Assembly (NCBI GenBank): GCA_014946745.1
Contig: JADCRD010000001.1
Location: forward strand, 2,478,427 to 2,542,426
Source: Lysobacterales bacterium
Lineage (GTDB): Bacteria; Pseudomonadota; Gammaproteobacteria; Xanthomonadales; Xanthomonadaceae
Direction: 5' to 3'
DNA length: 64,000 bases
A program made the position numbers and the translations under genes. Shown here piece after piece: positions 1 through 7,128 of this stretch (position 1 is the first letter of the stretch; every line of letters begins with the position of its first letter). The notes under the pieces were generated by a model. The model saw only the letters and a list, made by a program, of their open reading frames with translations. It did no database searches and was not told where the DNA came from.

Positions 1-224
1 AGCGATGCGGTTTTGTCAGTGTGGGCAGGGCATCGAGCGGTCCAGCCGCTGCCAGTCTTGCGGACGCGATCAAGACGAGGCAGCACCAATTCCTGCAGCG
101 GCGACAGCACATGCGTGGTCAAGCGGTAGCCGCTAGACTGTTCGCGCAGCCGCTGCCCTTGTGCCTGCATCTTCGGAGCCCGCGACGTGCCAGCGTCCGG
201 GCTTCGCTCGTTTCGTGGGGTCAT
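1..224 (-). CDS. Primase-like replication protein, N-terminus only (cut by window edge)
   Basis: The ATG at 224-222 overlaps the upstream stop (ATGA), and the frame stays open to base 1. The visible 74 residues end in 'TGSGWTARCPAHTDKTAS', which matches the CHC2-type zinc-finger start of phage and island primases ('W.ARCPAH.D..PS'). These proteins make primers, often with a fused helicase, for replication of the excised element. Only the zinc-finger entry can be seen; the catalytic Toprim part would be outside the window. The position at the end of the integrase-AlpA block fits satellite elements. The family assignment rests on this one motif. Confidence 0.55.
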   Translation of the reverse strand, partial: MTPRNERSPDAGTSRAPKMQAQGQRLREQSSGYRLTTHVLSPLQELVLPRLDRVRKTGSGWTARCPAHTDKTAS

Positions 225-487
225 GTGCCACCTCGGGTGATCTGCCGCAGCGTCCCGACAAGGCGAGTCAGGCCCGGCAGCGCGCGGCTCAAGTCCTCGA
301 CGCCCCCCAGCGTCTCCAGGTCATGCGATGCCAGTGCCCGCGCCGCTTCGGTGATCTGCTGGCGCAATGCGGCGGGATCGGTTTGCGGCTCGCTGGCTAC
401 GCGATAGAGCCCGGCCAGCCGGTTCATATGCTGAACATTGCGGGCCACGGTGACGGCCAGCTGGTCGCGGGTGCGGGCCTCGGTCAC
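221..487 (-). CDS. Small unknown protein of the integrative element
   Basis: This is an 88-residue protein starting at a GTG (487-485) that overlaps the stop of the AlpA-type gene (GTGA), so translation is probably coupled. Its own stop overlaps the ATG of the primase-like gene. It is mostly helical and charged, with no cysteine motif, signal peptide or membrane segment. A longer in-frame ATG at 595 exists but would run back through the AlpA-type gene, so the short start is preferred. I do not recognise a family. Its place between AlpA and primase suggests an accessory replication or regulatory role, which is inference only. Confidence 0.55.
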   Translation of the reverse strand: MTEARTRDQLAVTVARNVQHMNRLAGLYRVASEPQTDPAALRQQITEAARALASHDLETLGGVEDLSRALPGLTRLVGTLRQITRGGT

Positions 488-699
488 TTGGCGGCCTCGC
501 GCTGCGCCTCGATCCACGCGGCCACGTCCGAACGGCGGTAAAGGCGTCGGCCGCACAGCAGGACAGACGGCGGACCGATTCGCTGCCAGCGCCACCGCGC
601 AAGCGTCCGCACGGTGACGTGAAGCTCCGCGGCCAGCTGCTCGCGGGTCAGGTAATCGGCCAGTAGGGGGGCGGCAGTTTCTTGCTCAAGCTTTTTCAT
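484..699 (-). CDS. AlpA/excisionase-type helix-turn-helix DNA-binding protein
   Basis: This 71-residue protein has a MerR-like winged helix: 'YLTREQLAAELHVTVRTLAR' followed by 'RRLYRRSDVAAWIEAQ', the layout of helix_turn_helix_17/AlpA proteins. In islands such proteins regulate integrase or act as excision directionality factors. The start at 699 is chosen because it has a strong GGAGG about 6 bases upstream; an upstream in-frame extension to 942 would overlap the neighbouring gene and lacks that signal. The gene lies 85 bp downstream of the 207-residue protein gene and is coupled to the next gene by GTGA. Confidence 0.8.
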   Translation of the reverse strand: MKKLEQETAAPLLADYLTREQLAAELHVTVRTLARWRWQRIGPPSVLLCGRRLYRRSDVAAWIEAQREAAK

Positions 700-784
700 C
701 TTCGTCCTCCACAGCGCCAAGGTGTGCGCTTCGGGGACAAGCTTGTTTCCGAACACTTCGGAAGACCGAACGGCTCTCCGAATG

Positions 785-1408
785 TCAGCGCACGCGGGCT
801 TTCCTCGGCTTACGGGGCTTGGCGTTGGGGTTGCTGATCTCCCGCGAAATTGTGTCGGCCTTTTCCTCGCAGCCGAGACGGTCGCGCACTTCCTGCGCCA
901 CAGCATCCTTCGTCCAGCGCGGATGGTCCGCCCACACTTCAAGCGCGACGCGTTGCCATTCAGCGTGGCGGGGCTTCGCCGCCCTCGCCTTGGACTCGGC
1001 CTGATTCACGCATCGCGTAACGCGCAACTCCACGGCCTTGAGCTGGCGGCCCTGCATCGTGAGCCAAGACAGGTGCAGCAGCTGCTGAAACACCTGCACC
1101 CTCTGGCGTAGCTCTGTCATCGGAAGCTCAGCGACGGCGACCAGCAGGCCGCGCAACTGAATCAATGCGACAGCCTCGCCGATCATGGGTTCAGACTCGC
1201 GGCCATCGGTTGCGGTGAACAGGCAATCGAGCAATCCGGCGCCGTCGCGCGCGAATAGATACTCGGCACGCCAACGGGCGGCCAGCTCCGGGAAGGCATC
1301 GTTCAAACGCTTGTCGATCTGCGGGGCCAGCCTCGCGGCGTGGGCTCGCATCCCGTTGGGGCCGGCCAGAATCAGGCGCTCGAAGGCAACAGCATCGGCG
1401 GCTTTCAC
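785..1408 (-). CDS. Unknown protein encoded next to the integrase
   Basis: This is a 207-residue soluble protein whose ATG overlaps the integrase stop codon (ATGA). The last 60 residues contain 'WADHPRWTKDAVAQEVRDRL' and then a basic tail rich in K, R and P, suggesting a small helical DNA- or RNA-contacting module. No catalytic motif is recognised. Proteins of this kind are often found beside tyrosine integrases on islands, but I cannot assign a function. Co-translation with the integrase makes a role in integration, excision or its regulation possible. Confidence 0.65.
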   Translation of the reverse strand: MKAADAVAFERLILAGPNGMRAHAARLAPQIDKRLNDAFPELAARWRAEYLFARDGAGLLDCLFTATDGRESEPMIGEAVALIQLRGLLVAVAELPMTELRQRVQVFQQLLHLSWLTMQGRQLKAVELRVTRCVNQAESKARAAKPRHAEWQRVALEVWADHPRWTKDAVAQEVRDRLGCEEKADTISREISNPNAKPRKPRKARVR

Positions 1409-2718
1409 TTGGCGCCCCCCCGGCGCCGCGCAGCGATCGGCGTCACGCTCGCGCTCTCCCCCTCCAGAATCTGCAGCAGCAGCAGCAGGGCGGCCCTCTT
1501 TTCGTCGCCGTATGAATGGCGGTCATAGTGTTTCGCCTGCACTCCGCCCAGCCCGTGGCTTTGTAGCTGTGCCCGGACTTCAAGTGACACGCCAGCAGCA
1601 GCTAGGCGAGTTTCCACGGTGCGGCGAAGGTCGCCCAAGGTGAACGGCTCCGAAGCCTCGCCGGCATCCTTCATCGCTGCCGCGATCCGGGCGACGCGAA
1701 GCCGGGCGACGTGATAGCCCGCGCCGGTCTTACCCTTGTTCGCGGTGAACAAGTGTGCGCCCTTGGCGTCATTAACCGGGCGCATCGCGCGCAAGGCGTC
1801 GGCGGCTCGATCCAGCAGCGGCACGATATGCGCGCGAGGCTTGGCGCGGCGGCCCTTGCTGTCCCTCAACGTGATGGTCTGTGCGTCGCGGTCCCAATCC
1901 GCCAGCGTCAGGCGGCCCATCTGTTCGACGCGCTGCGCCCCGGACAGCAGGTGCAGCCGGAGCATTGCGCCATAGGGTTCGGGCTCGGATTGCAGACGGC
2001 GCCAGTAGCAGCGCAATTCCTCCACCGACAAGGCGCGCTCGCGTGTGCCGGTTGGCGTCTCGGACGGCGGAAGATCGGCCACGGGATTGACGCGCAGGGC
2101 CATAGCGCGAAGGTCGGTAGCTGCCTTGGGATCGAGTCGCGCGCGAACTGCACGGGCGAAGGCTGCCCGCAGGTAGGCGCGCACCTTGGCGGCTTCGCGA
2201 TCTTTGCCGGCAGCATGAAGCCGGGCCAGCACCTCGACTGCATGTTCCGGCTGGAAGTCAGCCGCAGCCAGTCCCCACACCTTGGGGAGCGCATCGCGGA
2301 CGTGCAGCTGCAGGGCCTTGCGCACCTTGGCGGCGCTGGCCTTCCCCTGCGCCTCTAGGGCATCCGCGTACAGCCCCAGCAACTTGCCCACCGTCCCGCG
2401 CTCCGCCTCGGCTTCACGCTCCGCTGCGGCTGCGCGCTTTTCGGCCAGGGGATCGGCGCCTAGCAGAATCTCCGCGCGAAGCTCTCGCGCACGGCGTCGG
2501 GCAGCCTCGGGGCTCAGGTCGGGAAACGGCCCGATTGTCAGCCGGCGCTGTTTGCGATCGGCCGTGACATAGCTCAGGACGAAACTGCGCGCGCCCGCTG
2601 CAGTGATCCGCAGTCCGAAACCGGCGGGGGCGTCCTTGTGGCCATCCGTGACGATCTTCTGGCCTGATTCGGGCGCAGGCTCGCTGCGGCAGGTGCTGGC
2701 GGAAAGGGTCTTGGGCAT
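1405..2718 (-). CDS. Tyrosine site-specific integrase (P4-like, DUF4102 N-terminus)
   Basis: The 437-residue enzyme should integrate and excise the element at tRNA-Phe. The N-terminal arm-binding part carries 'GFGLRITAAGARSFVLSYVT', typical of the DUF4102 domain. The catalytic domain shows the first Arg in 'LLSGAQRVEQM', the 'DLRRT' box and the tyrosine in 'KHYDRHSY'. The usual box-II His (H-x-x-R) is Gly here ('LGDLRR'). The ATG at 2718 is chosen for a GGAG about 9 bases upstream; an ATG at 2769 has no ribosome site. The gene reads away from the attachment site, which lies about 190 bp behind it. Confidence 0.92.
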   Translation of the reverse strand: MPKTLSASTCRSEPAPESGQKIVTDGHKDAPAGFGLRITAAGARSFVLSYVTADRKQRRLTIGPFPDLSPEAARRRARELRAEILLGADPLAEKRAAAAEREAEAERGTVGKLLGLYADALEAQGKASAAKVRKALQLHVRDALPKVWGLAAADFQPEHAVEVLARLHAAGKDREAAKVRAYLRAAFARAVRARLDPKAATDLRAMALRVNPVADLPPSETPTGTRERALSVEELRCYWRRLQSEPEPYGAMLRLHLLSGAQRVEQMGRLTLADWDRDAQTITLRDSKGRRAKPRAHIVPLLDRAADALRAMRPVNDAKGAHLFTANKGKTGAGYHVARLRVARIAAAMKDAGEASEPFTLGDLRRTVETRLAAAGVSLEVRAQLQSHGLGGVQAKHYDRHSYGDEKRAALLLLLQILEGESASVTPIAARRRGGAK

Positions 2719-2836
2719 GTCGGCGCGCTCCGGTCTTGGGCTAGTCCCCGTGTTCCGTGTCACGCCCATGTCATGGTGGGCAGGCGGTAATCGGGGCGCA
2801 CACAGTTTCCCCTTGTGTCACAGCAAAGGCAATACT

Positions 2837-2850
2837 TGTCATATAAGACA
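2837..2850. promoter_or_regulatory. Inverted repeat TGTC-N6-GACA upstream of integrase (operator candidate)
   Basis: TGTCATATAAGACA lies in the AT-rich stretch between the integrase start and the attachment site. The half sites are perfect 4-bp inverted repeats around an A/T core, and the core could overlap a leftward -10 element. It may be a repressor site or a recombination arm site. This is a candidate from position and symmetry only. Confidence 0.3.
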
Positions 2851-2906
2851 GGCACTTAGACGCGTCTCTCGCACCGGAAATCAGGGGCTTAGAATCCTGC
2901 GAACGT

Positions 2907-2954
2907 GGATTGAAAATCCCCGTGTCGGCGGTTCGATTCCGTCCTTGGCCACCA
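2907..2954 (+). other. attR: 3' part of tRNA-Phe left by element integration
   Basis: The sequence runs from the anticodon stem-loop 'GGATTGAAAATCCCC' (anticodon GAA) through a good T arm (GGCGG-TTCGATT-CCGTC) and acceptor strand to a templated CCA. The matching 5' half (acceptor GGCCAAG, D arm) is absent upstream, so this is not a complete tRNA. It is the displaced 3' end expected where an element has entered a tRNA-Phe gene. The rho-independent terminator immediately after it is probably that of the original tRNA gene. Confidence 0.8.
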
Positions 2955-2959
2955 TCTTC

Positions 2960-2990
2960 AAAGCCCCGCTTCGGCGGGGCTTTTTTTGTT
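2960..2990 (+). terminator. Rho-independent terminator after the tRNA-Phe remnant
   Basis: A perfect 8-bp stem AGCCCCGC / GCGGGGCT with a TTCG tetraloop is followed by TTTTTTT. It sits 7 bp after the CCA end, as for a tRNA transcription unit. Confidence 0.9.
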
Positions 2991-3821
2991 TGCGCTGAGC
3001 GAAGGCAAGGTGTCCGCAGCCCACCCGCACTGCCTTCGCCTCGCAACGCTCGTGAGCCTGCCGGCGGGCACATGGGTCGAGTCGCCGCTAACAGATTGTT
3101 GAATGACTCCGTTCCGGGGAGATTTTCAAGTCGGCGGTCCGGCGCAGGTCCGTACCGCCTCAGGACACATCCATCGCTTGCGCGCTTGCTTTGTCGTCCC
3201 GGCCATCCCTGGCCGGACTAACTTGCAAGCTGCTTTTCAACAGCCTGCCAGGGTTCGGCGCTGAACTCCGCGAAAGCCATCAATCACGCCACCGTCCAAG
3301 CTCGGCCAAGGCAGAACATGTGTTGCGCCGCAGCCGAGGCGCGCATCTCGACATGCGGAACAGGACTGAGTGCACGGCCGGCGTTCTCGGCCAAGCTCAC
3401 GAAGGCGGACAGTCCCGGGGTTCGCGCGCGCATGACCGATCAGCGAGGGCTGCCGGCACGACAAAGCGATGAACGTTCAGGCACTTGACCCGCTCGGTGT
3501 TTCCCGCGGTGGAACATACGGGTCCATTCGGTGCCGCGCTGGGTACTTGACGCTCTCTCGCGCGCCCCACATTCGGCGCCTGCTGTCGGGTTTGTCCCGA
3601 CGGTTCAACGGCTTGGCGCGTAAGCCACAATTGTCGCAGCGCAGCCAGAACGGCCGGCAGCAGAACATTGACAGCGTCTGAACGAGGTGCGAAAACTCGC
3701 GGCGGGCGGGGCCGGGCCATCGGGGGATGGCTTTTCCGCAGCTGTTGCGGACGGCATTCGCCCGATCACCGCGTCACCTTCGGGGCCAGTCGGCCCCATC
3801 ACTCAAACGGGGAAAGTTCAG
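2991..3821. other. Gene-poor stretch with a degenerate MITE-like repeat
   Basis: Between the tRNA remnant and the protease gene I find no coding region with a ribosome site or family features. The only recognisable item is the repeat copy at 3092-3249. The remainder (3250-3821) has mixed codon-like composition on several frames but no convincing gene, and presumably contains the protease promoter near its right end. Confidence 0.6.
3092..3249 (-). repeat. MITE-like dispersed repeat, copy 1 (degenerate)
   Basis: About 158 bp that matches the reverse complement of 50665-50820 across nearly its whole length. Shared blocks include 'GTCGGCGGTCCGGCGCAGGT', 'CGCGCTTGCTT' and 'GTCGTCCCGGCCAT'. The ends resemble imperfect terminal inverted repeats (GATTGTTGAA... 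/ ...TTTTCAACAGCCTGCC). No protein is encoded. It is more diverged than copy 2 and has lost the internal terminator-like hairpin. Confidence 0.75.
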
Positions 3822-4988
3822 ATGAAGATGAAACTCGCAGTGCTCTGCTCGATGATTGCTGCCTCGCTGCCGGCGACCGCCAACGAGCTGCGGCGCGCAG
3901 AGGCGCCCATCAGCGGGCAGTACATCGTGGTTCTCAAGGACTCGGCGTTCGAAGCCGAGCGCGGCGCCAAAGCTCCGGACGCAATGCGCCTGGCTGCGGA
4001 GCTGGCGGTGTCCCTGAAGCTCGATGTGGACCGCGTGTATGAGCACGCGCTCAAGGGCTTTGTGGTGAAGAACGCCAACCAGAAGCAGATCGAGCAGCTG
4101 CTCTGGGACGACCGCGTCGCGTTTGTCGAGGAAGACGGCATGGTCTATCTCGACGTCACCCAGACCGGTGCCACCTGGGGCTTGGATCGCATCGATCAGC
4201 GCAGCCGTCCGCTGAACGGTACGTACATCTACAACACCACCGCCACAAATGTGCGCGCCTACATCATCGACAGCGGCGTGCTGGCTTCGCACTCGCAGTT
4301 CGGCGGACGGGTCAGCGGCGGCGCCGGCTTCATCAACGATGGACGCGGCACCACCGACTGCAATGGCCACGGCACGCACGTGGCGGGCACGGTAGCGGGT
4401 TCGGTGCACGGCGTCGCCAAGGGTGCGCGCGTCATTCCCGTACGCGTGTTCGGGTGTACGGGCGGTAGCGCCAACTCCACGATCATCGCGGGCATCGACT
4501 GGGTGCGAGCGAATCACGTCAAGCCGGCGGTCGCCAACATGAGCCTCGGCGGCGGCATCTCGGCAGCCACCGACACCGCCACCAACAACCTGATCAATGC
4601 CGGTGTGACCGTGGTCGTGGCGGCTGGCAACAGCAATGCCAACGCCTGCAACTTCTCGCCGGCGCGGGTAGGCAACGCGATCACGGTCGGCTCGACCACA
4701 AGCACCGATGCGCGCTCCTCGTTCTCGAACTTCGGCACCTGCCTGGACGTCTTCGCGCCGGGTAGCAGCATCACCTCGGCCTGGTTCACCAGCAATACCG
4801 CGACGAACTCGATCAGCGGTACGTCGATGGCGTCCCCGCACGTGGCGGGCGCTGCGGCGCTTTACCTGGCGGGCGCTCCCTCGGCCACGCCGGCCACCGT
4901 CCGCAGCTTCATCTTCAACAACGCGACGCAGAACGTCGTCACGGGCGCCGGCACGGGCTCGCCCAACCGACTGCTGTTCGTGCAGTAA
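3822..4988 (+). CDS. Secreted subtilisin-like serine protease (family S8, proteinase K-like)
   Basis: This 388-residue preproenzyme begins with a signal peptide ([20 protein letters not shown]). An inhibitor-I9 propeptide follows (about residues 30-110, 'GQYIVVLKD', 'VAFVEEDG'), then the catalytic domain. The triad is Asp150 ('AYIIDSGV'), His183 ('[11 protein letters not shown]') and Ser335 ('[12 protein letters not shown]'), with oxyanion Asn270. The protein stops right after the catalytic domain, without the C-terminal pre-peptidase (PPC) or P domain common in secreted relatives. The start at 3822 is chosen because it begins the signal peptide and has GGGGAAAG upstream; an earlier in-frame ATG gives a non-signal extension. 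The likely role is extracellular protein degradation. Confidence 0.93.
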   Translation: MKMKLAVLCSMIAASLPATANELRRAEAPISGQYIVVLKDSAFEAERGAKAPDAMRLAAELAVSLKLDVDRVYEHALKGFVVKNANQKQIEQLLWDDRVAFVEEDGMVYLDVTQTGATWGLDRIDQRSRPLNGTYIYNTTATNVRAYIIDSGVLASHSQFGGRVSGGAGFINDGRGTTDCNGHGTHVAGTVAGSVHGVAKGARVIPVRVFGCTGGSANSTIIAGIDWVRANHVKPAVANMSLGGGISAATDTATNNLINAGVTVVVAAGNSNANACNFSPARVGNAITVGSTTSTDARSSFSNFGTCLDVFAPGSSITSAWFTSNTATNSISGTSMASPHVAGAAALYLAGAPSATPATVRSFIFNNATQNVVTGAGTGSPNRLLFVQ

Positions 4989-5042
4989 CACCCTGTCGAA
5001 TCTGACAGGCGCGAAGCGCTGCCGGCTGCTGCACAATTGACC

Positions 5043-5062
5043 CAACAGCCTTGTGGCTGTTG
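5043..5062. terminator. Hairpin between the converging protease and ccoG genes
   Basis: CAACAGCC-TTGT-GGCTGTTG is a perfect 8-bp stem with a 4-base loop between two converging genes. There is no clear T tract, so termination by this hairpin alone is uncertain. Confidence 0.35.
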
Positions 5063-5118
5063 ACGCAGCAACCGATGGGTAGTTTTTGTGGCCGCTCAGA
5101 CCCAAGCACCGACGGTGT

Positions 5119-6672
5119 TCACGGCTCAGGAGCAAAGAAGCGCGTGGTGTGCTGCAGCCGCAGGCTCGGGTCGTCGAGGCCCTGCACTTCCAGCACAACA
5201 TCGCGCTTGCCGCGAATGCCGCCTGCGGCCGCGCGAAGCGTAAAGGCGAGGTTGACCACCTCCTCCGGGCCCGCCGCGATCTCGAGTGGCGTCTCTGCCA
5301 GCTCGATATCCGGACCTTGCACGGTGACTCGGTAGCGTTGGGCGTGAGCCTGTTTGTTGATGAGCTTGAGGGTGTAGCCGTTCTCGATGCTGCCATCCCC
5401 AGCCACGCGATACAGGGCATTGCGATCGCGCAGCACATCGACGTTCAAGCTCTGCCGGTGGGTCACGCCCCACAGCCAGCCAGCGAAGATGCCCGACAGA
5501 AGCAGCCCGTAAAGGATCACGCGCGGCCGCAGCACGCGGGTGGGCTTGCTGTCGACGGCGTTCTGGGTGGTGTAGCGAATCAGGCCGCGTGGATAGCCGA
5601 CCTTGTCCATCACCTCGTCGCAGGCGTCGATGCAGGCGCCGCAGGCGATGCACTCGTACTGCAGGCCGTTGCGGATATCGATGCCGGTCGGGCACACCTG
5701 CACGCAGATCGTGCAGTCGATGCAGTCTCCGAGATCCTCCGGCGAGTTCACCGTGGGCGCTGCACTGGTGTCGAGTTCATCAACCGCCAGCGCCGTCGTT
5801 GCTCGCGCCTGCACCTTGGATTCGCCGCGCATCGCTGCATGTGCCGCCGCGATCACCGCGGCCGTGGCTGCACGCACATCAAGCAGGCCACGCGCGCGCT
5901 CCAGCACGCTGGGCAGGCCGCGCTTGCGCGCGCCGCGCGGCTCCCCGCGCATGGGCTCGTAGCTGATGATCAGCGTGTTGCGGTCGAACATCGCACTCTG
6001 GAAGCGCGCATAGGGGCACATGTACTTGCAGACCTGCTCGCGCAGCACGCCGGCGTTGCCCCAGGTCGCCAACGAGTAGAACAGCACCCAGAAGGTCTCC
6101 CAGGCGCCCCACTGCAGGGAGAACAGGCGCGCGCCGAGATCGGTGATCGGGGTGAAGAAACCGACGAAGGTGAAGCCTGTCCACAGCGCGAAGATCAGCC
6201 AGAGCGCGTGCTTGCCCGCTTTGCGCATCGCCTTGTCGCGCGTCCAGGGTGAGGCGTCCAGCTTCATTCGCTTGGCGCGATCGCCTTCGAAGAAGCGCTC
6301 GATCCAGACGAACACTTCGGTCCACACGGTCTGCGGACAGGCATAGCCGCACCAGAGGCGCCCCGCGAGCGCGGTGAAGAAGAACAGCGACAGGCCCGCC
6401 AGGATTAGCAGCAGGGCAAGGAAGATAAAATCCTGCGGCCAGAAGCTCAGGCCGAACACGTAGAACTTCCGTGCCGGCAGATCGAACAGGACCGCCTGGC
6501 GATCGTCCCAGCGCAGCCAAGGGAAAACGTAGTAGATGCCGAGCAGCAGCCAGACCGCAGCGACGCGCAGCCGCGTATAGCGGCCGTGGGTCTCACGCGG
6601 ATACACCTTGGCTTCGGAGGCGTAGAGGGCATTGCCACCCTCGGTGAGGACGGAGGGAATGTCTTTGGCCAT
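5119..6672 (-). CDS. ccoG: CcoG: cbb3 oxidase assembly iron-sulfur membrane protein
   Basis: This 517-residue protein is needed for maturation of the copper site of cbb3 oxidase. It has about five membrane segments, an early 'RLWCGYACPQ' motif and a second Cys motif 'QVCKYMCPY'. Two ferredoxin-like 4Fe-4S motifs follow: Cys317/320/323/327 ('CIDCTICVQVCP') and Cys341/344/347/351 ('CIACGACIDAC'). The C-terminal part is an Ig-like FixG domain. Residues about 251-310, between 'GEPRGARKR' and the first cluster, form an Ala-rich insertion longer than in typical CcoG. The gene lies 7 bp after the 97-residue membrane protein, at the end of the cco cluster. Confidence 0.95.
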   Translation of the reverse strand: MAKDIPSVLTEGGNALYASEAKVYPRETHGRYTRLRVAAVWLLLGIYYVFPWLRWDDRQAVLFDLPARKFYVFGLSFWPQDFIFLALLLILAGLSLFFFTALAGRLWCGYACPQTVWTEVFVWIERFFEGDRAKRMKLDASPWTRDKAMRKAGKHALWLIFALWTGFTFVGFFTPITDLGARLFSLQWGAWETFWVLFYSLATWGNAGVLREQVCKYMCPYARFQSAMFDRNTLIISYEPMRGEPRGARKRGLPSVLERARGLLDVRAATAAVIAAAHAAMRGESKVQARATTALAVDELDTSAAPTVNSPEDLGDCIDCTICVQVCPTGIDIRNGLQYECIACGACIDACDEVMDKVGYPRGLIRYTTQNAVDSKPTRVLRPRVILYGLLLSGIFAGWLWGVTHRQSLNVDVLRDRNALYRVAGDGSIENGYTLKLINKQAHAQRYRVTVQGPDIELAETPLEIAAGPEEVVNLAFTLRAAAGGIRGKRDVVLEVQGLDDPSLRLQHTTRFFAPEP

Positions 6673-6679
6673 GAGGTTT

Positions 6680-6973
6680 TCAGTCCTCCTTGGGCAGGGG
6701 ACGATTGAAGCGGCTGGCGGGGCGCAGAAGGATCCAGGTGAACAGGCTGGAACTGGCGGTGCAGGCCCAGAACATGAAGAAGCCCAGCGTGTAGCCGAGT
6801 TCGCGCTGAAGCTCCCAGTCAGGAAAGGTCATGTCGCGCAGGGCGAGCGGATCGACGAAGGCAAAGAACACCATGGTCGCGACGCCAGCGGCGAAGAAGC
6901 TCGGCCACAGAATCGCCCCCAAGCGCTGGGCCAGCGGGCGAGGAGGATGATCGAACGGGTCTGGAGGGCTCAT
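6680..6973 (-). CDS. Small two-span membrane protein in the cco cluster
   Basis: This 97-residue protein has two hydrophobic segments (about 20-42 and 60-83) and a Pro-rich cytosolic start ('MSPPDPFDHPPRPLAQRLG'). It lies between ccoP and ccoG, 7 bp before ccoG. FixH/CcoH usually occupies this neighbourhood, but this protein does not look like FixH (two short spans, no periplasmic domain). It may be an assembly or stability factor for the oxidase, by context only. The 155-bp gap to ccoP contains a GC hairpin, so expression may be separate from or reduced relative to ccoNOQP. Confidence 0.75.
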   Translation of the reverse strand: MSPPDPFDHPPRPLAQRLGAILWPSFFAAGVATMVFFAFVDPLALRDMTFPDWELQRELGYTLGFFMFWACTASSSLFTWILLRPASRFNRPLPKED

Positions 6974-7081
6974 GCGCCGGTTCCGATCTGGAAGCAGAAG
7001 ATGGAGTCGAGCATTCCACGTTCGGCTCGGGGCGCACCCCCGGTTCGATCAATTTCGGCGCAAAGAAGTCGCCAAAGACAA

Positions 7082-7102
7082 GGCCCGGGACGTGCCCGGG
7101 CC
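7082..7102 (-). terminator. GC hairpin downstream of ccoP
   Basis: GGCCCGGG-CACGT-CCCGGGCC is followed on the minus strand by TTGTCTTTGG. It lies 27 bp after the ccoP stop and could terminate or attenuate ccoNOQP transcription before the 97-residue protein and ccoG. The T tract is imperfect. Confidence 0.5.
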
Positions 7103-7128
7103 TCGCGTTGACCTCAAGCCCTGTTTCT

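Larger units (their letters stand above)
1..2954 (-). mobile_element. Right end of an integrative element inserted at tRNA-Phe
   Basis: Five leftward genes form a compact block: integrase, unknown protein, AlpA-type HTH protein, unknown protein, and a primase-like gene cut by the window edge. Three of the four junctions are 4-bp ATGA or GTGA overlaps. The block ends at 2907-2954, a 3' fragment of tRNA-Phe that lacks its 5' half, which is the expected attR after integration into the tRNA 3' end. The intact tRNA-Phe and the cargo should lie left of the window. Integrase plus AlpA plus primase suggests a satellite-like or genomic-island element; no structural phage genes are visible here. Confidence 0.8.

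Noticed and set aside
2860-2954. Complete tRNA-Phe gene
   Set aside because: Only the 3' part from the anticodon stem on is present; no GGCCAAG acceptor strand or D arm at the required distance.
2771-3073. Minus-strand frame of 100 codons containing 'GRNRTADTGIFNP'
   Set aside because: This is the antisense translation of tRNA-Phe sequence, a well-known false gene call.
3774-5438. Minus-strand open frame of 554 codons
   Set aside because: Antisense to the subtilase gene; no recognisable protein features.
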